Of a stretch of DNA of 64,000 nucleotides, positions 17,204-25,468 are shown piece by piece (positions within the stretch are counted from its first letter, which is position 1; each line of letters opens with the position of its first letter). Where the stretch lies: positions 62,001 to 126,000 of the forward strand of contig CAZFYX010000018.1 of the NCBI GenBank assembly GCA_964523885.1. The letters run 5' to 3'. The position numbers and the translations under genes were made by a program. Source of the DNA: SHXO01 sp964523885. Its GTDB lineage: Bacteria > Pseudomonadota > Gammaproteobacteria > Burkholderiales > SHXO01. Under the pieces are notes generated by a model. That model saw only the letters and a program-made list of their open reading frames with translations. It had not been told where the DNA came from and made no database searches.

Positions 17204-19212
17204 CTCGTCCTCGCAGGGGCAGTGCGCGCGTCAGGCCCGGGATCGTCGATCCGCTCGTTGGTGCCGCGCAGGCCGGGCGGCAGGAGGTGCTCGTAGGGCA
17301 TGAGCGCGGCCTGCACGGCCGTGCGATCGCAGTGGTTCAGCCGCGCGCGTATCTGCTCCACCTGACCGGCCCGCAACCCGCTGTCCGGATGATCGATGTG
17401 CGCCTGGTGGCCGTACCCGCGAGAGCCGGGCGGCAGCTCCATCTGCATCACGTCCAGCGGCTCGTAGGACAGCGTGGGCAGGGTGTCGCCCTCGCCCGGC
17501 CACCACGCCAGCGTGCGCCTGAGCCACGCGGCATCGTTGCGGGCCGGAAAGTCGTGGCGGTAATGCGCCCCGCGGCTCTCCGTGCGCGCGAGCGCGCCGC
17601 AGGCGATGGTCAGCGCGAGCTTGAGCATCCGCTGGATGCGGTAGGCGTTGACCAGCTCGGGGTTCGATGCGCGCGACCGGCTGCGCACGCCGATGTTGCG
17701 TGCGCGCACCAGCAGCCCCTGCAGCGCCTCGACCGCGTCGGCCAGCTCCGGACCCTGGCGGAAGATGCCGACCTTCGCGGTCATGATCTCCTGCATCGCC
17801 ACGCGCAGGTTGCCGGCGTCCTCGGTGCCCTTGCCGTCCACCAGCGCGTCGAGCCTGGCATGCTCGCGGTGCAGGTGCTCGCGCACCAGGCCCATCGGCA
17901 CGCTTGCGTCGTTGTCCAGGCGATCGCAGTAGTCCGCCATGTACTCTCCCATGATCATGCCGGCCACCACCGTTTCCGCGACCGAGTTTCCGCCCAGGCG
18001 GTTGAACCCGTGCATGTCCCAGCAGGCCGCCTCGCCCGCCGCGAACAGGCCGGCCAGCGTGGGGCTCTCGCCGCTGGGCCGCGTGCGCACGCCGCCCAAC
18101 GTGTAGTGCTGCGCAGGGCGCACCGGGATCCAGTCCCGCACCGGGTCGATGCCCAGGAAGTAGCGGCAGATCTCGTGCACTTCACGCAGGTTGTGGCGGA
18201 TGTGGTGCTCGCCCAGCAGGGTGATGTCGAGCCACACGTGTGCTCCGAAGCGCGACTGCGCGCCCCGGCCGGCCGCGATGTGCTCCTCGATGCGGCGCGA
18301 GACCACGTCGCGGGAGGCCAGCTCCTTCTTCTCCGGCTCGTAGTCCGGCATGAAGCGATGCCCCTCGGCGTCGCGCAGCAGGCCGCCGTCGCCGCGGCAG
18401 CCTTCGGTCACCAGGATGCCGGCGGGGAAGATCCCGGTGGGGTGAAACTGCACCGCCTCCATGTTGCCCAGCGCAGCTGCTCCGGTCTCCAGTGCGAGCG
18501 CGTGGCCGATGCCCTCGCAGATCACGGCGTTGGTCGTGACCCGGTACAGGCGGCCGGCCCCGCCGGTCGCGATGGCGGTCGCCTTGGCCAGATGTGCCGT
18601 CAGCTCGCCGGTGACCAGGTCGCGGACGATCGCCCCGTAGCAGCGCTGCCCGTCGTGGATCAGCGCGAGCGCCTCGGTGCGCTCATGCACCGGGATCGAT
18701 TCGGCCAGCGCGCGGTCGGCGACCGTGGTGAGCATCGCGTGCCCGGTGCCGTCGGACACGTAGCAGGTGCGCCACTTCCTGGTTCCGCCGAAGTCGCGCT
18801 GCGCGATGGTGCCGTGCGCCTGGTCGCGCTCGGTGAGGGTCACCCGCTGCCCGTTGATCACCGCTTCGCGCTCGCCGCGGCGGACGCGCGACCATGGCAC
18901 CCCCCAGGCGGCGAGCTCCCGCACCGCCTTCGGCGCGGTGTGCACGAACATCCGCACCACCTGCTGGTCGGCGCCCCAGTCCGAGCCGCGCACCGTGTCC
19001 TCGAAGTGGACGTCCTCGTTGTCGCCCTGGCCCCGGATCACGTTGGCGAGGCTGGCCTGCATTCCGCCCTGTGCTGCCTTGGAGTGCGACCGCTTGGCCG
19101 GGACCAGTGACAGGATGACGGCCCGATGACCGCGGCGGCGCACTGCGATCGCCAGCCGCAGCCCGGCCAGCCCGCCGCCGATGATCAGCGCATCGGTGTA
19201 GGCCACCTTCAT
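17200..19212 (-). CDS. frdA: Fumarate reductase flavoprotein subunit
   Basis: A 670-residue catalytic subunit that reduces fumarate to succinate on the cytoplasmic side. The FAD-binding loop is IGGGLAGLRLA at residues 11-21. The His that binds FAD covalently is H43 in RSHSKAAQGGM, the position known from the Wolinella enzyme. The substrate region includes VQFHPTGIFPAGILVTEG and the active-site Arg segment GESPTLAGLFAAGEAACWDMHG. The start at 19212 overlaps the frdC stop (ATGA), and the frame upstream of it is frdC in another phase. It is co-transcribed with frdC and frdB from a promoter region holding two FNR-type boxes. Confidence 0.95.
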   Translation of the reverse strand: MKVAYTDALIIGGGLAGLRLAIAVRRRGHRAVILSLVPAKRSHSKAAQGGMQASLANVIRGQGDNEDVHFEDTVRGSDWGADQQVVRMFVHTAPKAVRELAAWGVPWSRVRRGEREAVINGQRVTLTERDQAHGTIAQRDFGGTRKWRTCYVSDGTGHAMLTTVADRALAESIPVHERTEALALIHDGQRCYGAIVRDLVTGELTAHLAKATAIATGGAGRLYRVTTNAVICEGIGHALALETGAAALGNMEAVQFHPTGIFPAGILVTEGCRGDGGLLRDAEGHRFMPDYEPEKKELASRDVVSRRIEEHIAAGRGAQSRFGAHVWLDITLLGEHHIRHNLREVHEICRYFLGIDPVRDWIPVRPAQHYTLGGVRTRPSGESPTLAGLFAAGEAACWDMHGFNRLGGNSVAETVVAGMIMGEYMADYCDRLDNDASVPMGLVREHLHREHARLDALVDGKGTEDAGNLRVAMQEIMTAKVGIFRQGPELADAVEALQGLLVRARNIGVRSRSRASNPELVNAYRIQRMLKLALTIACGALARTESRGAHYRHDFPARNDAAWLRRTLAWWPGEGDTLPTLSYEPLDVMQMELPPGSRGYGHQAHIDHPDSGLRAGQVEQIRARLNHCDRTAVQAALMPYEHLLPPGLRGTNERIDDPGPDARTAPARTS

Positions 19213-20027
19213 CGCTGGCCTGCCTCCAGCCACCCCGGCCACCACCACGGGGCGGGCGCGGCGGGCGGACTGCGCAGCCACGCCGGGACGTAGCGTTCGC
19301 CAACCGCATGGCGATGCTCGTGGCCGATCCGCGCATAGGCCGCCAGGGTCACCAGTCCCAGAGCCAGGAAGAACGCGGTGAGGGCCCACTTCCACCTCTG
19401 CAGACGGCGGCGACCCCGATCGGGGTCGGGTCCCTGGAGCCAGCCCCACTTCATGGCGAGCCGGTAGAGGCCGATCCCGGCATGCAACTCGACGCAGAAC
19501 AGGGTGACCAGATAGAAGGGCCACCAGCGGCCGCTGTACACCCGGTCTGCGGACTCGTACGGCCCGATGTCGCCGGGATGCATGAGCATCTGGTGCAGGT
19601 GCACGCCCACGAGAAAGAACAGGGCGAATCCGGTCCAGCACTGCACCCACCACAGCGTCGTGTCGGAATGCCGCATCAGCCGCATGTGGCCGCGGAAGGC
19701 GTGGTACTGGCGCTGGCTCGCCGGCAGCTTGCGCAGGGCGAGCAGCGCGTGGGTGACGACGAGCAGCAGCACCGCGGCGACGATCGACGACACCAGCAGC
19801 GGGGCGGGTCGCCCGATCAGGAAGTACCCCTCGAACAGCCGCGCCACCACCCACATCGCATCCCGGCTCAGCAGGATGGACGCCACGAACAGCATGTGGC
19901 CCCACATGAACAGGGCCAGGATGAGGCCCGTGGCGCCCTGCAGGACATCGAGCCGGGCCGGCAGCCGGCTCCGGTGCAACCGGCTCGAAAGGCCGACGCC
20001 GTTCACGACGTCGGGTGATGACCACAT
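19209..20027 (-). CDS. frdC: Fumarate reductase di-heme cytochrome b subunit
   Basis: A 272-residue membrane anchor with five hydrophobic helices, binding two b hemes and menaquinol. Segments such as LFMWGHMLFVASILL, THALLALRKLPASQRQY, RHSDTTLWWVQCWTGFALFF, GVHLHQML and FCVELHAGIGLYRLAMKWGW track, helix by helix, with the FrdC of epsilonproteobacteria as I remember it, including the heme-ligating histidines and the conserved RLAxKWGW stretch. GGAG-rich ribosome site upstream. It is the first gene of frdCAB. Such close likeness to an epsilonproteobacterial subunit in a likely betaproteobacterium suggests lateral origin. Confidence 0.93.
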   Translation of the reverse strand: MWSSPDVVNGVGLSSRLHRSRLPARLDVLQGATGLILALFMWGHMLFVASILLSRDAMWVVARLFEGYFLIGRPAPLLVSSIVAAVLLLVVTHALLALRKLPASQRQYHAFRGHMRLMRHSDTTLWWVQCWTGFALFFLVGVHLHQMLMHPGDIGPYESADRVYSGRWWPFYLVTLFCVELHAGIGLYRLAMKWGWLQGPDPDRGRRRLQRWKWALTAFFLALGLVTLAAYARIGHEHRHAVGERYVPAWLRSPPAAPAPWWWPGWLEAGQR

Positions 20028-20092
20028 GCTCCGCTCCCTGATGTGACGCTGCAGACCCGTTCCGAATGTGCCAACAAGCGGGAAGGGCGGGT

Positions 20093-20106
20093 TTGACGCT
20101 GATCAA
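20093..20106. promoter_or_regulatory. FNR/Anr-type box, frdC-proximal
   Basis: TTGACGCTGATCAA matches the FNR consensus TTGAT-N4-ATCAA at 9 of 10 conserved positions. It lies 65-80 bp before the frdC start on the minus strand, a distance compatible with direct anaerobic activation of frdCAB. The -10 element on that strand is weak. Confidence 0.7.
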
Positions 20107-20138
20107 CGCCGGGTCCCGGACGCGTGCGGCGTTTTCCG

Positions 20139-20152
20139 TTGATCTTGATCAA
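20139..20152. promoter_or_regulatory. Perfect FNR/Anr box between frdC and the gbsR-men operon
   Basis: TTGATCTTGATCAA is a perfect 10/10 FNR consensus. It stands 46 bp from the neighbouring near-perfect box and about 87 bp before the regulator that heads the men operon. It could activate the plus-strand operon, assist frdCAB, or both. Confidence 0.78.
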
Positions 20153-20189
20153 ATCGGTCCATGCCGCGCGGGTGAAACATGGGCGAAGG

Positions 20190-20207
20190 TTTCAGAAACT
20201 TCTGAAA
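20190..20207. promoter_or_regulatory. Inverted repeat, possible operator of the GbsR-like regulator
   Basis: TTTCAGA-AACT-TCTGAAA is a perfect 7-bp dyad 31 bp before the start of the GbsR/MarR-like gene and downstream of the FNR box. Its position, overlapping or just past the expected transcription start, suits autorepression by the regulator. This is inferred from location and symmetry only. Confidence 0.5.
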
Positions 20208-20238
20208 GTTCAAAACGGGAATCGCACCGCCTGCACGT

Positions 20239-20772
20239 ATGTCGCCTGCATCCGAGACCACCACGCCCCCCGAGCTCGAAGTGGCCGAGAGCGTCGGCCA
20301 GCTCATGGAGTTCTGGGGCTTCAAGCGCCCGATGGGGCGCATCTGGGCCGTTCTCTACCTGTCGCCGGCGCCGCTGGGTGCCGCCGAGATCGGCGAGGCG
20401 CTGCACATGAGCGCCGGGGCCGTGAGCATGGCGCTGGGCGAGTTGGCCAAGTGGGGTGCGATCAAGCGCGCCTGGCGCCCGGGCGAGCGGCGCGAGTTCT
20501 ACGAGGCCGAGCCGAACGTCGGCAAGCTGGTGCAACGGGTGTTGCGCGAGCGCGAGCTGTCGCTGGTCAAGACCTTCGGCGACGCGCTCGACGCGGCCCA
20601 CCGCTCGCTGCCCGACAGTGCCGCCGCCCGCAGCGCGGAGCAGGCCTTCAAGCGCCAGCGCCTGCAGGAGTTGCGGCGGCTCACCCGGCTGGGCGAGCTG
20701 CTGCTGACCGCGTTGGTGAATGGCCGTGCGATCGACCCGACTCCAATCCTGAAGGTCTACGCCGGGCGATGA
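20239..20772 (+). CDS. GbsR/MarR-family transcriptional regulator
   Basis: A 177-residue winged-helix DNA-binding protein. The N-terminal half has GQLMEFWGFKRPMGRIWAVLYLSP followed by the helix-turn-helix AAEIGEALHMSAGAVSMALGELAKWGAI and a wing with RPGERREFYEAE, the pattern of the GbsR group. Helices at the C terminus would form the dimer interface. The start at 20239 is an ATG that follows the dyad described above. Its stop overlaps the menG start (ATGA), so the regulator and the men genes are probably one transcript. GbsR relatives respond to osmolytes or quaternary amines; here the ligand is unknown, and control of menaquinone or frd genes is inferred from position. Confidence 0.85.
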   Translation: MSPASETTTPPELEVAESVGQLMEFWGFKRPMGRIWAVLYLSPAPLGAAEIGEALHMSAGAVSMALGELAKWGAIKRAWRPGERREFYEAEPNVGKLVQRVLRERELSLVKTFGDALDAAHRSLPDSAAARSAEQAFKRQRLQELRRLTRLGELLLTALVNGRAIDPTPILKVYAGR

Positions 20773-21476
20773 CCGTGTCGAGCACGCAGCGGGAAGGCTC
20801 CGGGCAGATGTTCGACGGCATCGCCGAACGCTACGACCTGCTCAACCGGCTGATGTCCCTGGGCATCGACCAGGGCTGGCGACGGCGCACCGTGGCGGCA
20901 CTGCGCCTGCAGGCCGGTGCCCGCGTGCTGGACCTCGCCACCGGCACCGCCGATCTCGCCCTGCTGGTGGCGGCCACGGAGTCGGGCGCGAGCGTGGTGG
21001 GCGTGGACCCGTCCGAGCGCATGCTCGAGGTGGGCCGGCGCAAGGTCGCCGCGCGCGGCCTGGAATCCCGGATCACGCTGCTCGCCGGAGATGCCGAGGC
21101 ACTACAGTTCCCGTCCCGCAGCTTCGACGCGCTCTGCATCGCCTTCGGCATCCGCAACGTCGCCGATCGCGAACGGGGCCTGCGCGAGATGGCGCGCGTG
21201 GTCCGCCCGGGCGGGCGCATCGCCATCCTCGAGCTGTCCGAGCCGCGCCGCGGCCTGCTCGCGCCGTTCGCCCGCTTCCATGTCCACGTCGTCGTGCCGT
21301 GGATGGGAGCGTTGTTGTCCGGGGCGAAGGAGTACAAGTACCTGCAGCGCTCGATCGCCGCGTTTCCGCCCGCGCAGGAGTTCGCGGCGCTGATGCGCCG
21401 AAACGGGATGAACGTGCTGGAGGTGGTGCCGCTGACGTTCGGTGCCTGCCACCTCTACGTGGCGGAGCCTGCATGA
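20769..21476 (+). CDS. menG: Demethylmenaquinone methyltransferase (MenG/UbiE)
   Basis: SAM-dependent C-methyltransferase that finishes menaquinone (and, in dual enzymes, methylates the ubiquinone ring). It is 235 residues. The N-terminal MFDGIAERYDLLNRLMSLGID, the SAM site VLDLATGTADLALLV, AFGIRNVADRERGLREMARV and the C-terminal GACHLYVA are the UbiE/MenG signatures. The start at 20769 lies inside the regulator stop codon; the frame extends far upstream but is antisense or out-of-phase there. Placement inside a men operon favours the menaquinone role, though a ubiquinone role is possible if no second ubiE exists. Confidence 0.95.
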   Translation: MTVSSTQREGSGQMFDGIAERYDLLNRLMSLGIDQGWRRRTVAALRLQAGARVLDLATGTADLALLVAATESGASVVGVDPSERMLEVGRRKVAARGLESRITLLAGDAEALQFPSRSFDALCIAFGIRNVADRERGLREMARVVRPGGRIAILELSEPRRGLLAPFARFHVHVVVPWMGALLSGAKEYKYLQRSIAAFPPAQEFAALMRRNGMNVLEVVPLTFGACHLYVAEPA

Positions 21477-22870
21477 ACAGCGCCGTGCAGAACGTGCTGG
21501 CCGAGCCGGTGGCGGGCGGCGATGTCCTGGAAGCCGCGCTGCATCGCGCGCTCGCCGGCGCGCGTGCTGGCGCCCCCTTCGCCTGCATCACCGTGCCGGC
21601 TCCGGTGGTATCGCCCGAACGCCTGATCGCAGGTGTGCGCGGCGATGCGCTCGCCTGGGATGCGCCCGGGCGGTTCGGATTCTGTGCCCTGGGCGAGGCC
21701 GCCAGCGTCGCAGCGGCCGGGCCCACGCGTTTCGATGCCGTTCGGCGCGCGGGGGGCGACCTGCTGGCGCAGGTGGCGTCGCAGGGGATCCTGGGCGCGG
21801 CTGCGGTGCCGGTGCGGCTGTTCGGCGGCCTCTCCTTCTCCGGCGACGAGCCAGCCAGCGAGCTGTGGCAGCCGTTCGGGGCCGCGCGTTTCGTGCTGCC
21901 GGCGCTCGGCTATCTGCGTACCGGCGATCAGGCCAGCCTGTTCGTCACCGTCCGGCGCGGCGAGCTCGCAACCCCCGGGGTGCGCGCGCTGGTGGTCGAG
22001 CGCGTGCTCGCCGGCCTCGATGCGCTGGCCGCGGAGCCGCGCGCCGATCTCGGCGTCGCGGACGGGTACGCGCTGCGCGAGCGCCCGGTGCAGGAGTGGA
22101 TGGCGCTGGTCGAGTCGATCCGCCGCGAGATCGCGGCGGGCGCGCTGGAGAAGGTGGTGCTGGCGCGGCGGGTGCGGGTGGACTTCGCGCGCGAGCCGGA
22201 TCCCGCCCTGGTGCTGCGGCGGCTGCGCGGTGACGCACCCCAATGCGTGCGCTTCCTGGTCCGGCGTGGCGCCAGCAGCTTCATCGGCGCGACACCCGAG
22301 CGCCTGGTACACAAGCGCGGCCTCGCGGTCGAGACCGAAGCCCTCGCGGGCTCGATGAGCGCGCTCGACGCCGGCGGCGAACAGCGCCTGCTGGAGAGCA
22401 CGAAGGACTCCGCCGAACACGCCATCGTGCTGCGCGAGATCCAGCGCGCCCTGGCACCGCTGGTCGACCGCGTGGAGCACGACCGCAAGCCCGAGCTGAC
22501 GCGTCTGCGCCACGTGCTCCATCTGCGCACGCGCGTGTGCGCAACGCTGCGCGAACCCTGCCATCTTCTGGAGGTGGTGCAGCGGCTGCATCCCACCCCG
22601 GCGGTGGGCGGCTGGCCGCGTGCCGCGGCGCTGGAATGGATCGCGCGCCACGAGCCGGACGAGCGCGGCTGGTATGCCGGGCCGATCGGCTGGTTCGACG
22701 CCAACGGCGACGGCGAGATGGCGGTTGCGCTGCGCTCGGGGGTGCTGAGCGGTCGCAGCGCGCACCTGTTCGTCGGGTGCGGCATCGTGGGGCGGTCCAA
22801 CCCGGCCCAGGAATTCGCCGAGACGCGCTGGAAGCTGGCGACGCTGCTCGGTGCATTGGGCGCCGTATGA
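21473..22870 (+). CDS. menF: Isochorismate synthase
   Basis: Converts chorismate to isochorismate, the entry step of the classical menaquinone pathway. It is 465 residues. The C-terminal chorismate-binding domain is clear: VESIRREIAAGALEKVVLAR (with the general-base Lys), FIGATPERLV, ALAGSMSALDAGG, HLRTRVCATLREPCH, LHPTPAVGG and a C-terminal VGCGIVGRSNPAQEFAETRWK. The N-terminal 200 residues are poorly conserved, as in other MenF proteins. The start overlaps the menG stop by 4 nt (ATGA). Confidence 0.95.
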   Translation: MNSAVQNVLAEPVAGGDVLEAALHRALAGARAGAPFACITVPAPVVSPERLIAGVRGDALAWDAPGRFGFCALGEAASVAAAGPTRFDAVRRAGGDLLAQVASQGILGAAAVPVRLFGGLSFSGDEPASELWQPFGAARFVLPALGYLRTGDQASLFVTVRRGELATPGVRALVVERVLAGLDALAAEPRADLGVADGYALRERPVQEWMALVESIRREIAAGALEKVVLARRVRVDFAREPDPALVLRRLRGDAPQCVRFLVRRGASSFIGATPERLVHKRGLAVETEALAGSMSALDAGGEQRLLESTKDSAEHAIVLREIQRALAPLVDRVEHDRKPELTRLRHVLHLRTRVCATLREPCHLLEVVQRLHPTPAVGGWPRAAALEWIARHEPDERGWYAGPIGWFDANGDGEMAVALRSGVLSGRSAHLFVGCGIVGRSNPAQEFAETRWKLATLLGALGAV

Positions 22871-24669
22871 GCGCGGCGCCGGTGTCCCCGGGTGTCCTCG
22901 CGGGCCAGTGGGCCCTGCTGCTGTTCGGTGCCCTGCAACGCGCCGGCGTGCGCGATGTGGTGGTGAGCCCCGGCTCGCGCTCGACCCCGTTCGCATGGGG
23001 AGCCTGGCATACGCGCGGCCTGGCGCTGCACCCGGTCGTGGACGAGCGCAGCGCCGCCTTCTTCGCGCTCGGGCTGGCGCGTGCCGGCGGGCGCCCGGCC
23101 GTGCTCCTGTGCACCTCGGGTAGCGCGGCGGCGAACTACTACCCTGCCGTGGTGGAAGCGGCGCTGGCGCGCGTTCCGCTGCTGATCGTCACCGCCGACC
23201 GCCCGCTGGACGTGCAGCACGCCGACGCGCCGCAGACCATCGACCAGCTCAAGCTCTACGGCGATCACGTCCGGCGCTTCTTCGACCTCGAGCCGCCGAA
23301 TGTCGACCCCGGCGCACTCGCCGCATTGCCGCGGATCGCGGCGCAGGCCTGCCTGCTCGCAACCGATCCCGAGCCCGGGCCCGTCCACCTGAACTGTCGC
23401 GCACGCAAGCCGCTCGAACCCGCAGCACCCGCAACCGAGGCAGAGCTGCAGCTCGCCGCCGCGGTTGCCCGGCTGCTCGAAGCCGGTATGGTGCGCGCCG
23501 CACCGTACGAGCGGCGGCCCGACGTGGGTGCGCTGGAAGCGCTGGCCAGCCGGCTGGCCAGCGCACGCCGCGCGGTCGTCGCGTGCGGTCCGGTCCCCGT
23601 CAATGCGGGCGCCGCACTGCGCGGCGCGATCGATGCGTTGTGTCGTGCCGGCAGCCTGCCCCTGTTCGCCGAAGCGACCAGCCAGCTGCGCTTCGGCACC
23701 AGCGCTGCGGGCAGCGCCGATGCCTTCGGCTGGCTGATCGGTGCGGGTGCGCCGGACGACCTCGTCCCCGATCTCGTGCTGCGGGTGGGTGCGCCGCTCA
23801 CTTCGGCCGCCGTCGACGGCCTGTTCGCGCGCGCACGCCCCCCCGAGCTGCACCTGCTGGCCGAGCACGGGCTGCCGGATCCGCTCAGCTGCGCGCAATC
23901 CGTGGTGCTCGGCCCGCTGGCGGCGAGCGTGCAGGCCCTGGCCGGGCTGCTGCAGGCACGGGGCGAAAACCGCGCGCAGCGCGAGTACCGGCAGCGCATC
24001 GAGCGCGCGAGCGCGCGCGTGTGGCAGGCCTGCGCAGCGGAGCTCGCCGGCGAGGCCGAGTTGATCGAGCCGCAGGCCGTGCGACTCGCCGTGGCGGCCT
24101 TGCCCCCGGGCGCGCAGCTCATGGTCGGCAACAGCCTGCCCTTGCGCGAGGTCGACGCCTGCGTGCCCGCACACGCGCGGGCAGTGCACGTGCTCCACCA
24201 GCGCGGCGCGAACGGCATCGACGGGCTGGTATCCGGTGCAGCCGGCGCTGCCGTCGCGGCCGGCGCGCCGACGCTGCTGCTCCTCGGCGACGTGAGCCTC
24301 GCCCACGACCTGGGCGGCCTGTCACTGCTGCGCCGCGTGCAGGTGCCGCTGGCGCTGGTGGTGCTGGACAACGCAGGCGGGCGCATCTTCGAGCAGCTGC
24401 CGGTCAGCGGGCTGTTCGAAAGCGACCCCGGGTTCGAGCGGCTGTTCGTCACACCGCCGGAGCTCGCCCTCGAGCACGCCGGCCCGCTGTTCGGACTGGC
24501 ATACGTCGCACCGCGCAGCGCCGTCGAGCTGGACGCCGCGCTGCGTGAAGCGCTGAGCGTGCCGCGCGCCACCCTCGTTCACGTGCGCGTGCCGCCGCAC
24601 AGCGCGAGGCTGTTCCGCGAGCGGATGCGGCGCCGGGTCGACGGCCTGTCGAGGGGCGCCTGCGCATGA
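22867..24669 (+). CDS. menD: 2-succinyl-5-enolpyruvyl-6-hydroxy-3-cyclohexene-1-carboxylate synthase
   Basis: Thiamine-diphosphate enzyme joining isochorismate and 2-oxoglutarate. It is 600 residues, somewhat longer than the usual 550. Motifs seen: VVVSPGSRSTPFAW, VVDERSAAFFALGLARA with the catalytic Glu that activates ThDP, LCTSGSAAANYYPAVVEA, and in the C-terminal domain ANGIDGLVSGAAGAAVA and LLGDVSLAHDLGGL...VLDNAGGRIF, the ThDP-binding GDxS-N27-N pattern. Start and stop both form ATGA overlaps with menF and menH. Confidence 0.95.
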   Translation: MSAAPVSPGVLAGQWALLLFGALQRAGVRDVVVSPGSRSTPFAWGAWHTRGLALHPVVDERSAAFFALGLARAGGRPAVLLCTSGSAAANYYPAVVEAALARVPLLIVTADRPLDVQHADAPQTIDQLKLYGDHVRRFFDLEPPNVDPGALAALPRIAAQACLLATDPEPGPVHLNCRARKPLEPAAPATEAELQLAAAVARLLEAGMVRAAPYERRPDVGALEALASRLASARRAVVACGPVPVNAGAALRGAIDALCRAGSLPLFAEATSQLRFGTSAAGSADAFGWLIGAGAPDDLVPDLVLRVGAPLTSAAVDGLFARARPPELHLLAEHGLPDPLSCAQSVVLGPLAASVQALAGLLQARGENRAQREYRQRIERASARVWQACAAELAGEAELIEPQAVRLAVAALPPGAQLMVGNSLPLREVDACVPAHARAVHVLHQRGANGIDGLVSGAAGAAVAAGAPTLLLLGDVSLAHDLGGLSLLRRVQVPLALVVLDNAGGRIFEQLPVSGLFESDPGFERLFVTPPELALEHAGPLFGLAYVAPRSAVELDAALREALSVPRATLVHVRVPPHSARLFRERMRRRVDGLSRGACA

Positions 24670-25448
24670 GCCCCACGCCGGTACTCCTGCACGGCTTCAC
24701 CGGCAGCCCGCGCAGCTGGGACGCCGTGATGCGCGTGCTCCCCGGGCAGGCCTGCATCGCCCCCGCACTGCTCGGGCACGGCGCACCCGCGAACGAGGTG
24801 GTCACCTTCATGGACGAGGTGGACCGGCTCGCGCGGTTGCTCCCGCACGAGCCCGTGCACCTGTGCGGTTACTCGCTGGGCGCGCGCCTCGCACTGGGGC
24901 TGCTGGTCCGGCACGGCGAGCGGATCTCCGGCGCCACCCTGATCGGCGTGAATCCCGGGTTGTCCGACCCGGCTGCGCGGGAGCAGCGTCTCCGCCACGA
25001 CGCCGAGCTCGCGCGCCGCCTGGAGACCGCCGGCATCGATGCGTTCGTGCGCGAGTGGGAATCACAGCCGCTGTTCGCCGCCCAGGCGCACCTGCCTGGA
25101 GCCGTGCGGGCCCGCAAGCGGGCGGAACGAACGAGTCACGATCCGCACGCGCTCGCCCGCTCGCTGCGTGTTCTCGGCCTGGGCAGCATGCCCGACTTCT
25201 GGCCGGCGCTGCCGCGCTTGGGTTGCCCGATCACGCTGGTCGCCGGCGCGCGCGATGACAAGTTCCGCGAGCTGGCGGTGTGCGCCTTGCGCGTGCTGCC
25301 GGCAGCGCGGCTGCGGATCGTGGCGGACGCCGGGCACGATCTGCTGGTGGAGCGCCCCGAGGAGATCGCGGTGCTGCTCCGGGAGGACCTCGCCGCGCCG
25401 GGGCGGCACGCAACGGCGCCGAACGAATGTCGGGCGGCGGCAGGCTGA
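24666..25448 (+). CDS. menH: 2-succinyl-6-hydroxy-2,4-cyclohexadiene-1-carboxylate synthase (alpha/beta hydrolase fold)
   Basis: Removes pyruvate from the MenD product. It is a 260-residue alpha/beta hydrolase. The oxyanion region is LLHGFTGSPRSWD at residues 7-19, the nucleophile is S70 in LCGYSLGARLAL, an acidic residue lies in VAGARDDKF, and the catalytic His is in VADAGHDLLVERPE. The ATG overlaps the menD stop (ATGA), and menB follows after 20 bp, the only real gap in the men run besides the promoter. Confidence 0.92.
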   Translation: MSPTPVLLHGFTGSPRSWDAVMRVLPGQACIAPALLGHGAPANEVVTFMDEVDRLARLLPHEPVHLCGYSLGARLALGLLVRHGERISGATLIGVNPGLSDPAAREQRLRHDAELARRLETAGIDAFVREWESQPLFAAQAHLPGAVRARKRAERTSHDPHALARSLRVLGLGSMPDFWPALPRLGCPITLVAGARDDKFRELAVCALRVLPAARLRIVADAGHDLLVERPEEIAVLLREDLAAPGRHATAPNECRAAAG

Positions 25449-25468
25449 ACGTCGAAGGAGCGCAACGC

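Noticed and set aside
17287..19110. 607-codon plus-strand frame over frdA
   Set aside because: Antisense to frdA; no motif and shadow-like composition.
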